Shown here: piece by piece, positions 1 to 7,000 of the stretch
Numbering within the stretch: the stretch's first letter is position 1
Layout: the number at the start of each line of letters is the position of its first letter
Source of the DNA: an uncultured Trueperaceae bacterium
GTDB taxonomy: Bacteria > Deinococcota > Deinococci > Deinococcales > Trueperaceae
Direction: 5' to 3'
Assembly (NCBI GenBank): GCA_937907415.1
Contig: CALCHY010000261.1
Span: 1-15,474 of the forward strand
Length of the DNA: 15,474 nucleotides
Translations under genes and position numbers: made by a program
Notes under the pieces: model-generated
Database searches by the model: none
Told to the model about the DNA's origin: nothing
Seen by the model: only the letters and a program-made list of their open reading frames with translations

Positions 1-57
1 CTCCGAGCGCTAGAAAACGCCACGGTCGCTCAACTCGTGAAGCTGTTCACGCTGTGA
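1..57 (+). pseudogene. 3'-truncated remnant of a DUF6508-like gene
   Basis: Reading frame 1 is open from the window edge and gives 18 residues ending in AQLVKLFTL before a TGA at 55-57. The stretch LENATVAQLVKLFT aligns without gaps to LERASIEQLAKLFT of the intact DUF6508-like gene at 14383-14934, with 9 of 14 residues identical. In that gene the motif continues into VVIRQDR; here homology stops exactly where the IS3 element begins, and the stop codon appears to be supplied by the IS end. The gene start is outside the window. I infer a plus-strand DUF6508-family gene disrupted by IS3 insertion. Function of the family is unknown to me. The identification rests on a short match, so it is moderate. 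Confidence 0.55.
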
Positions 58-61
58 GTCG

Positions 62-82
62 CGCCGGGCTTTTCGGAGGCTA
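62..82 (+). repeat. Left terminal inverted repeat of the IS3 element (imperfect)
   Basis: This segment pairs in inverted orientation with 2526-2546; 14 of 21 positions agree, including GGG, TT and GGAG blocks. It overlaps the orfB stop codon at 80-82, as is common in compact IS elements. Confidence 0.5.
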
Positions 83-964
83 GTTTGCTTGAGTCAGGCG
101 GCTGCCTGACCAAATCTGAACTATCACATCTACGGCCTCGTAGAGGCGGAGGTGATCGAACCAATGCACCCAATCCTGCGTGGCGATCTCCACATCCAGT
201 GGGTGCGCCCAGGGCCCCCGGTGAAGAACCGCCTCAGCCTTGTAAAGGCCGTTGATGGCCTCTGCGAGGGCATTATCGTAAGCGTCGCCTCTGCTGCCCA
301 CGGAGGCGGCGACACCGGCTTCCGCTAGTCTTTGCGTGTAGCGAATGGATAAGAACTGCGAGCTGCGGTCGCTGTGGAAAACCAGGCGCTCAGCATGATT
401 GCGAGCCTCCAGCGCCTGCTCCAGCGCGTCCAACACCAAACTAGTCTTCAAGCTGCGCGTCACCCGCCAACCGACGATCCGTTTCGAGAACGCGTCGATC
501 ACGAACGCCACGTAAGTGAAACCACCCATGGTCTTCGCGAAAGTGACGTCGGAGACCCATAACGCGTTGGGTCTTGAGGCGCTGAAGTCGCGGTTCACTA
601 AGCCAACTGGCCTCTCCGGAAGCTCATCTGGAATGGTGGTGAAGACCTTATGCCCGCCGCGGCCGACGCCACGAATGCCGAGCTGGCGCATGAGGCGCTC
701 CACAGTGTAGCGTGCCACCTGCACGCCAGCGCGCTTCAGCTCGCGCCACACCTTCCTAACGCCGTACCGCTCCTTGCTATCGACCCTCGCGCGCCTGATC
801 TTCTCCAGTAACACCGCGTCGCGCTGCGCCCTCACTGATAGCCTCTGGGGGTCGCGGGCGCGAGTCTGATGCTCGAAGTAAGTGCTGGGTGCGATAGGCA
901 GTTGTTTGCACATCGACTCGACCCCGAACTCACCCCTGTGCTTGGTGATGAAAGCGACCGTCAC
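80..964 (-). CDS. IS3-family transposase OrfB (DDE integrase domain), probably defective
   Basis: The product cuts and joins IS ends during transposition. Its 294 residues show the OrfB plan: an N-terminal HTH_21-type segment with KERYGVRKVW near 64-73, then an rve integrase core. The catalytic residues are visible as D139 (LWVSDVTF), D199 (FHSDRSSQF) and E235 (NALAEAINGLYKAE), with the classical 35-residue D-E spacing. The GTG at 964 overlaps the orfA stop in GTGA, the usual site where IS3 elements make an OrfAB fusion by frameshifting. Oddities: the family motif HSDRG is HSDRS here. After FDHLRL the text jumps to YEAV, skipping the dozen or so residues (an LH..IGY.PPAE-like stretch) normally found before YEA. 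I read this as a small in-frame internal deletion. OrfA is broken, so the element cannot move on its own. Confidence 0.85.
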   Translation of the reverse strand: MTVAFITKHRGEFGVESMCKQLPIAPSTYFEHQTRARDPQRLSVRAQRDAVLLEKIRRARVDSKERYGVRKVWRELKRAGVQVARYTVERLMRQLGIRGVGRGGHKVFTTIPDELPERPVGLVNRDFSASRPNALWVSDVTFAKTMGGFTYVAFVIDAFSKRIVGWRVTRSLKTSLVLDALEQALEARNHAERLVFHSDRSSQFLSIRYTQRLAEAGVAASVGSRGDAYDNALAEAINGLYKAEAVLHRGPWAHPLDVEIATQDWVHWFDHLRLYEAVDVIVQIWSGSRLTQAN

Positions 965-1007
965 TTCGGTCGGCGGTCGAGCTCCGCCTGGGCGAAAAAC
1001 GCCGCGG
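961..1007 (-). pseudogene. IS3 orfA, 3' fragment separated by the IS30 insertion
   Basis: Read on the minus strand, this short piece encodes AAFFAQAELDRRPK and a TGA stop. That is the characteristic C-terminus of IS3-family OrfA, which normally follows directly after a ANEILKTAS-type segment. That preceding segment is found 1.2 kb away at about 2214-2240, on the other side of the IS30 element. The stop at 963-961 overlaps the orfB GTG by the four bases GTGA. Confidence 0.75.
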
Positions 1008-1031
1008 TGGATTCAATCCGTCAGTGCAACA
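1008..1031 (+). repeat. IS30 left terminal inverted repeat
   Basis: Starts TGGATTCAATCC and ends TCAGTGCAACA. It matches the reverse complement of 2190-2213 at 20 of 24 positions; the four differences are at position 2 and in a three-base block in the middle. Confidence 0.85.
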
Positions 1032-1049
1032 TGTCCATGGAGGTGTTGC

Positions 1050-2200
1050 GTGGCGAAGATGGGCCGGCCGGGTATGCCTGACGAGCGCAAGCGAGAGTTG
1101 TGGGATCGTTGGCGCGCTGGGGAGTCGATCAGCCAGATCTCAGTGGCGCTGGCGAAACCGCCGGGTTCGGTGTTCACGATTCTGCGGCACTACGGTGGCA
1201 TGGCTTGAGCGCCGCGTAAGCGCCGGCCGGGGTTCTTGTCGCTGGCTGAGCGCGAGGAGATCTCCAGGGGGTTGGCGAGCGGCAAGTCGCTGCGGCAGAT
1301 AGCGCGAGATCTGGGCCGCGCGCCCTCGAGCATCAGCCGTGAGGTGAAACGCAACAAGGGCGCGCGGCATTATCTTGCGGTCGATGCCGACGATCGAGCC
1401 TGGCGCCGTGCGCGCCGGCGCCGCCCCTGCCTGCTGGCCGGGAACGAGGAGTTGCGCGTTTTCGTGGCGGGCAAGCTGGCCGACGACTGGTCGCCGCAGC
1501 AGATCGCGGGTCACCTCGCCAAGTGTTACCCGGTGGGTTCTGGCATGAGGATCTCGCATGAGACCATCTACAAGTCGCTGTTCATCCAGACGCGCGGGGT
1601 GCTTAAACGCGAGTTGCAGCAGCACCTGCGCTCCAAGCGTCCCATCCGGCGGCACAAACGCAGCTCGACCAAGGGTCAAAGGCGCTGTGAGATCATGGGC
1701 GCGGTCTCCATCCGGGAACGCCCAGCCGAGGTCGAAGACCGGGCCGTTCCCGGGCACTGGGAGGGCGACCTGCTGCTGGGCTGCGGACTGACGCAAGTCG
1801 CGACCCTGGTGGAGCGTGCATGCGTTACACGCTGCTCGTGGAGCTCGACGGGCGCGACATGAACAGCGTCACGGAGGGCCTGAAGCGCGAAGTGATGCGC
1901 CTGCCTGAGGAGCTGCGCAAGAGCCTGACTTGGGATTGGGGCATGGAGCTCGCCAACCATAAGCAGGTCAGCGTCGACACCGGCCTGCAGGTCTACTTTG
2001 CTGACCCGCGCAGCCCCTGGCAGCGGGGCAGCAACGAGAACACCAACGGCTTTCTGCTCCAGTACTTGCCCAATGGCACCAGCCTGAAGGGCTTCAGTCA
2101 GGACGAGCTGGATGAGGTGGCTAGGAAACTCAACACCAGACCAAGGAAGACCCTTGACTACGACCCGCCAGCGGCTAGATTGGATGCACTGTTGCACTGA
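1050..2200 (+). pseudogene. IS30-family transposase, broken by one nonsense codon and one frameshift
   Basis: A GTG start at 1050 has a strong ribosome site GGAGGT at 1039-1044. The first part (MAKMGRPGMPDERKREL onward) runs to an in-frame TGA at 1206-1208 and continues in the same frame with PRKRRPGFLSLAEREEISRG, the IS30 helix-turn-helix followed by LGRAPSSISREV. The DDE core starts with WEGDLL near 1765. A one-base slip near 1815-1825 then moves translation to the frame that carries ELDGRDMNSVTEGLK, the second Asp in TWDWGMELANH, and the Glu in GSNENTNG, through to a TGA at 2198-2200. IS30 proteins usually have TWDRG, so the Trp may be a further lesion. With one stop and one frameshift it cannot be made as a full protein. 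Confidence 0.87.
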
Positions 2201-2213
2201 GACATTGAATCTA
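2190..2213 (-). repeat. IS30 right terminal inverted repeat
   Basis: Reading inward on the minus strand it begins TAGATTCAATG and ends CAGTGCAACA, matching 1008-1031 at 20 of 24 positions. The transposase stop codon (2198-2200) lies inside it. Confidence 0.85.
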
Positions 2214-2495
2214 CACTCGCCGTCTTGAGGATCTCGTTCGCCCGCTTCAGCTCCGCCACTTCCTTGCGCAAGGCCTTGATCTACTCGCGCTCCGCGCTCG
2301 TCACGCCCGGCTTCTCCCTGGCGTCAACGCGCGCCCTATCCACCCAGCCACGCATCGTGTCCATCGGGATGCCCATCAACTCACGCAAGCGCCGGAAGAG
2401 GAGCCACTCAGAGACTCCTCTGGAGCTTCCTGACGCCGCTCGTAGTACATCCGGATTACCCGGTCTCTCGTCTCCTGGTCGTACTTGGTCCGCAT
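2214..2495 (-). pseudogene. IS3 orfA, 5' part with a frameshift, a nonsense codon and an IS30 insertion
   Basis: From an ATG at 2495 the minus strand reads MRTKYDQETRDRVIRMYYER, a typical OrfA start with the beginning of its helix-turn-helix. An AAGGAGAG ribosome site lies just upstream. Near 2400-2410 the frame slips, and the conserved part continues in another frame as FRRLRELMGIPMDTMRGWVD. It then meets a TAG at 2283-2281 where the family has Glu (ERDEIKALRKEV-type context). Downstream of the TAG the same frame still encodes IKALRKEVAELKRANEILKT, the leucine-zipper-like segment, before the IS30 boundary. Three independent lesions make this gene dead. Its last codons are at 961-1007. Confidence 0.8.
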
Positions 2496-2525
2496 GCCTC
2501 ATTCTCTCCTTTCGCGTGGAAGGAG

Positions 2526-2546
2526 AGTCTCCATCAAACCCAGTGC
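2526..2546 (-). repeat. Right terminal inverted repeat of the IS3 element (imperfect)
   Basis: Read inward on the minus strand this is GCACTGGGTTTGATGGAGACT, agreeing with 62-82 at 14 of 21 positions. It lies about 30 bp upstream of the orfA start. Confidence 0.5.
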
Positions 2547-2549
2547 AGT

Positions 2550-2693
2550 TTAGGCCGCCCTATACAGGGCGAGGACGGTCTTCCGGGTGCCGGGACCACC
2601 TCGGGCCCAAAGTTGGCGATCGAGAGGTAGATTTATGACGAGCATCTGCTCGCTCTGGTCGAGCAGATCCCAGCGAGGTATACGTAGCGGCAT
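2550..2693 (-). pseudogene. N-terminal remnant of a UvrD/SF1 helicase-like gene, cut off by IS3
   Basis: From an ATG at 2693 the minus strand encodes 47 residues beginning MPLRIPRWDLLDQSEQ and ending RGGPGTRKTVLALYRAA, then TAA. The layout is that of the extreme N-terminus of UvrD-like superfamily-I helicases or ATPases: a Q-motif-like segment with LPLDRQL, then Walker A GPGTGKT and an ALYRA helix. The central Gly of Walker A is Arg here (GTRKT), which should abolish nucleotide binding. A run of G just upstream (about 2698-2705) could serve as ribosome site. The TAA at 2552-2550 coincides with the inferred IS3 end, so the rest of the gene is gone; it is not resumed on the other side of the element. 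It lies 121 bp downstream of the operon's last gene on the same strand, so it may have been its fifth gene. The family call rests on one motif and its context. Confidence 0.55.
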
Positions 2694-2814
2694 TCTTACC
2701 CCCCCAAGGTGCAGCCCACAGAAAAGAATGGAAACAATCAGGTGGGCTCGTTTCGCTCTTGCTATCGAACAATTCTCATTCTTACATGGCTGTCACACGC
2801 ATTTTCGAGCCGCG

Positions 2815-4059
2815 CTAAGTACCCGCGTTCCTAACTTGGGGTGCAGGCTCTGGGAGCGACTTCAGCCGTTGCAGGATCCGACGGTTCGTTTGGTAAGTGG
2901 TGGTCAACTCGTGAAGTACCTGGGCCTTCCTTCGGCCGACCTCGCTCAGGAAGCGGCTGGACACCGTGGCCAGCACCCCCAGCCACCAAGTATTCGTTAC
3001 GGCGGCCACACCGCCACCTATGAGGTAAGCGAGGTACGCATGTCCGGTCCTGTTTCCAGCCAGTTCAAGTTTCTTGTACAGCGATAGGCTCTCGGCTTTG
3101 TACGAAGTGAAGGCGATGAATGCCAGCGTGAACCACGGGGGCAAGAAGTCGAAACCTAGGTCGGCCGCATCTGCAGCAGCCTCTAGGCTTGCAGTAAGAT
3201 CGGCGTTTGCGATCCCGCTGTTAACAATGCCTTCGCTGATGCCGCTAAGCACTAGGTGGCTGTAAACCTCATCGGTGGTGACAACATCTATGGCGGGGTT
3301 CTGCTGCATGGCAGCCACCACATATGAAACCGAGTCCGTGGCCTTCGCTTGGATCAGGGCAGCAATCTCGGGATCTGGCCCCGCTACCGCGATGTCCCAC
3401 CCAGGCTGATTCGCAGAGTTAGCTAGAGTTGCCTCATATCCATCGGGAAGGCGGCTGGCGTTGAGATAGTCAACGTACTGCTGCTCGAATAGTTTGCCCT
3501 TTACCGCGCTTAGGAAACCAGGAAGTGAGCTTTCGTCCAAAGAGCGAACCTTGTCCTCGAAGGAGATGGACTGTGACATCTGAGGATATGCGGCCTCGTA
3601 TGCCTGGACCACCTCTTGCGGGATGTGGCTAACGGCTAGTAGAACAGCCAGCGGTTCGCCTCCTACGAAGATGGTGTCCCCGGCCCGTTTGCTCCTGATC
3701 AGCTCCCGATACAGGCCGCCTTGCGCCTCGATATCGTGTTCCAGCTTCTGTATCTCCTGCTCGTGGTCCGAGAATACGGACGCCAAGCCCTTAGCGCTGG
3801 AACGTAGGCCGACTACTGTAGAGCGCGTGAAGGTTGCGGCTCCTTCTACACCAGAACCTACGGCCTCGGCAGCTTGCCTAACTCGTTGCTTGGCCTTGTC
3901 GAGGCTCTCGACCGTTCTCGCTTTGGTGACGGTTTCAAGAACTGCGTCCTTGGCTTCACGGACTGCGTTCTTCAGGCCGCGGTACAGCTGACGGCGATTT
4001 GTCGACACATCCGCCGCACTTGGGCGCTTGCGATCACGTCTTCTCTTAGGGTCGGTCAT
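2815..4059 (-). CDS. Putative membrane-associated PD-(D/E)XK nuclease (gene D of the operon)
   Basis: I do not recognise a named family. The 414-residue product starts with a strongly basic tail (MTDPKRRRDRKR), then an Ala/Arg/Lys-rich helical, possibly coiled-coil region to about 115. Residues about 187-240 look like a PD-(D/E)XK nuclease core: KLFEQQYVDYL (E192), then NQPGWDIAV (D222), then ALIQAKAT (Q237, K239). The D...QxK form is known from Mrr-like restriction enzymes. Hydrophobic segments follow at about 305-320 (FLPPWFTLAFIAF) and 340-372, the latter Gly/Ala-rich with NTWWLGVLATV. They may be one to three membrane helices. The ATG at 4059 is 3 bp after the helicase stop with no clear ribosome site, so translation is probably coupled. 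In this operon it is the natural candidate for the effector that cuts nucleic acid at the membrane. The nuclease assignment is motif-based inference. Confidence 0.72.
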   Translation of the reverse strand: MTDPKRRRDRKRPSAADVSTNRRQLYRGLKNAVREAKDAVLETVTKARTVESLDKAKQRVRQAAEAVGSGVEGAATFTRSTVVGLRSSAKGLASVFSDHEQEIQKLEHDIEAQGGLYRELIRSKRAGDTIFVGGEPLAVLLAVSHIPQEVVQAYEAAYPQMSQSISFEDKVRSLDESSLPGFLSAVKGKLFEQQYVDYLNASRLPDGYEATLANSANQPGWDIAVAGPDPEIAALIQAKATDSVSYVVAAMQQNPAIDVVTTDEVYSHLVLSGISEGIVNSGIANADLTASLEAAADAADLGFDFLPPWFTLAFIAFTSYKAESLSLYKKLELAGNRTGHAYLAYLIGGGVAAVTNTWWLGVLATVSSRFLSEVGRRKAQVLHELTTTYQTNRRILQRLKSLPEPAPQVRNAGT

Positions 4060-4062
4060 CGC

Positions 4063-7000
4063 TCAGTAACCATGTGGATCCAGCGCCAAGACCTTGGTCG
4101 GCATACGTAAGAGGGTAAACGGCGTTACCTCCCCAAGGTATTCGGAGATTCCCACCTCAGCTATCTGCTTTTTGGTGTCCAGGATCTTCGGGTGAGACGC
4201 CTCCCACAACGGGTGAATCACGGTCACCGCCCGGCGCGCTCCTTTGAATCTGCTTGTGAATACGGGAAGAGTTGTGCTCTCTGGCAACGGCGTGAATCCG
4301 AGTTGTCCAAGGCTATGCACAATGCGCGAGTCTTTATCCTCCACCATTGGAGCCCAATGACCGTCCCTCAGCTCCAACGAACTGGTGCGATCCGAGAGGA
4401 GGCTGATCATGTCCGTTGCTAGCCGCCAGTCGAGGATCGGGTGATACGCCATGTTGTCGTAATCGCGCATGCAGAGCGCACAGCTAGCGTCGCAAGAATC
4501 GCTATGAGCTATCCAGTCTGATACGACTTGGTGCTCGAGAGTCTTTAGGAGTCCGGAGAACCGCTCAGGGTCATGGAAGTGCGTGGCGTAACCGGCGCCA
4601 TTCTCTAAGGCGTCGCACAAGAACGCTTGGCCCTCTGCCATGCCATCCCTTGCCGTAACGTAAAGCCCACAATCGAGTTCATTGGTTTCAATGTCGAGGG
4701 CTCGGGCAGCTCCGCTTCGCAACGCGAAGGCAAGGCTGTACCAAGCTGCGCGTCCTTCGACGGATTGGGGTTTGGCCGAATGTCCATTCGGCCAACTACC
4801 CATTCCGACCTGAAGTATGTCGGTAGTTCTGCGGGCTAGGAGAGCAACGGGGGCGGTGGAAAGATCGTCCGGCTCTCCGCGCGAGTTGCTGGATCCCACT
4901 TGGTAGGCGCCTGGGCTCCCAGGTGCTTCTCTGAATACGAAGCCTCCGCGCCCATCGTTATCGTTTAGTGATAACACCGTATCGTTTCCGCTGATTACTC
5001 TAGAGTTGGCGACGTCGTTTACAGAGCCTTCTGCCGAGAGCCCAAGCATCGGTCGACTGGTGCGGCCTCTGAACTCGAAGAACCCGCCGTAGTCCTTAGG
5101 TTGAGAAGCCACGTAGAAGTCCCGCGGTTCTCGAGCGTCCAAGACCCGAACCTCTGGCTGCCCACAGGTGGGGCAAGCTTCATCTTGATTGCCTACTTTG
5201 CCTTGTAGCGCCATGGATTCGATCAGGGTATGACACGACGAGCAGATGCCGATTGGCCTTGGATTCTCGTTCCCGAGGGGTGGATATAGGCCCGGCTCCG
5301 TTCCCGTCCGACGGTTTCCCTTCGGAGTGAGGGATACTACGCCTGCGACCGTATAAACGAGTTTGTCTTTTACGAGGCTTGCTCCAGGCGCAAACGAGGA
5401 AATGGCCTGCTCTAGGTCCCTATCAACCACGTTCTTCGGTGGCCATCCGCTTCTTAGTCCGTTCAGGTATAGACGCCGAGTACGAGTAGGGAACCCGAAC
5501 ATTGGCAGTAGGCCAGCATTTGCAAGCCGTTCGCTTATGTCGCGTTGTGTAAACCGAGAGTCGGACGCAACGTTCGAAATGACTTGAGGAATCTCGGATA
5601 GCGATCGGAAGGAAAGGTCGATATCGCTACTGTCTAGCTTCGTGTATGTCGCGAGCTGGCCGGCTAGTCCACGAAGTTGAGCGAGTTCTCTTTCGTCTGC
5701 TAGATAGGCTTCGAGTTGCTTTCGCCAATGCGACGAAGGGGACTGCCAGTCCGCCGCTGTTCCGAAACTCCCATGCACGCTTTCGCTTCCGGCCTTGGGG
5801 TTGTCCGTTACGGGTCGGAAGCTCTGGAACGCTCTCCGTAGTGCTTCCTTGACGAGAACTCTTTGGAAGATCGAAGCACTCGCTGTGTCGATGAACGGCG
5901 GCGGCGGTGGGTCACCGGTGATGGCTTTGGGATTCGCAAAGTAGTACGAGTCGTGTGTCCTGCCTCTGCAGAGCGTTACAGCGAGGCTAAGACCAGCACC
6001 TCGGCGTCCGGCGCGGCCCACTCTTTGCTGATAGTTGAAGCGCCGCGGGGGCATATTGCCCATCATTACGGCGCTTAGCGCACCGATGTCTACGCCGGCC
6101 TCCATCGTGGTCGTAACGCTCAACAGGTCTACGCCCTGGGCCAGGGGGTTCTCGCCATCCAAGAAGACGTTCTGGAAGCGCCTTTGTCTACTTATGCGAT
6201 CAGAGCTGTCGGACTGGCCAGTAAGCTCTTCGGAGTTCATGCGGAATAACTGACCGCCTGGCCCTGCCAAGTAGCTGTAGTAGTCGATGGAAGCCTGACC
6301 GACGCGTGCGTCGGCCTCTACTACACGACCATCGCCGCAATGTACGCACCAGCCCGCTGCGCGATGAAGGTACTGCGCATTGCACTTAGTGCACGTGTAT
6401 CGATCCGTGTCTTCGCTTGCAAGGACAAGTACAAGGTTCTCTGGGTTCAGCATCTCTCCGAACATCCCAGGCAGGATGATCTTGGCGTCGAGGAGCAGAT
6501 GCTTCATCCTTTCTTCGTCTAGGCCGGCATTGGCTAGATGAGTCCTTGTGGCCTTCGAGAAATTGACCTGAGTTCCCGGCTCGACGAGCTTCGTTCCAAC
6601 ATACTTGCGGCGCAGCGCAAGTGATCGGACGATTGCATCGGCTGCCTCTTGCTCGGTGTTCGACGCATTCTTGAGCGGGGCCGAAACATATCCCAACCCA
6701 AAGCCTTCTAAGGTTCTGACTCGGTGGGTAAAGAGGACCTGAACGAGTTCTGTTCGGAGAAGCGCGCGAGCGCGCTCGTTGTACGATCGGGCGCCTTCGC
6801 TGGGCCCTGGCTTGGGCACGCCATCCATCCAGTCGTAGGCTTCGTGCCAGCGCTGCTGGGGCGCCCCTTCGCCTTCGCGAAAGAAGAGGGCCTCCCTGGA
6901 TGTGCCGGCAGGGCAGATCCCTAGTGTTGCGAGCTTTAGGAACACCCGGTCGACTATTAGGGTCAATGGGGCACGGTGAGGGTAGTTGCTAAGTGCGCTT

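Larger units (their letters stand above)
1008..2213 (+). mobile_element. IS30-family insertion sequence (degenerate), inserted in IS3 orfA
   Basis: About 1.2 kb bounded by a clear inverted repeat, containing a single broken IS30-type transposase reading on the plus strand. It splits the IS3 orfA between its ANEILKTAS-encoding and AAFFAQAE-encoding parts, so it entered after the IS3. IS30 elements make very short (2-3 bp) target duplications. I cannot define one with certainty because the exact outermost base is ambiguous by a few bases on each side. Confidence 0.85.
55..2552 (-). mobile_element. Degenerate IS3-family insertion sequence carrying a nested IS30-family element
   Basis: On the minus strand this region holds the two-gene layout of IS3 elements: an orfA with an N-terminal helix-turn-helix and leucine-rich tail (from 2495), then orfB with the DDE integrase domain (964-80). 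The ends carry an imperfect inverted repeat: GCGCCGGGCTTTTCGGAGGCT at the left end and GCACTGGGTTTGATGGAGACT read inward from the right, 14 of 21 identical. I place the outer ends near 55 and 2552 because both flanking reading frames (DUF6508 remnant and UvrD-like remnant) lose homology and meet stop codons there. No matching target duplication is visible, and the two flanks belong to different genes. Subtracting the IS30 insertion leaves about 1.3 kb, a normal IS3-family length. Confidence 0.82.

Noticed and set aside
2644..2668. Perfect 9-bp inverted repeat ATCTGCTCG / CGAGCAGAT with a 7-base loop
   Set aside because: It lies inside the coding frame of the UvrD-like remnant (DLLDQSEQM region) and has no T-run on either side, so I do not call it a terminator or operator.
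2713..2748. Stem AGCCCAC / GTGGGCT between gene D and the UvrD-like remnant
   Set aside because: Seven base pairs with a 22-base loop and no U-tract after it on the minus strand; too weak for an intrinsic terminator.
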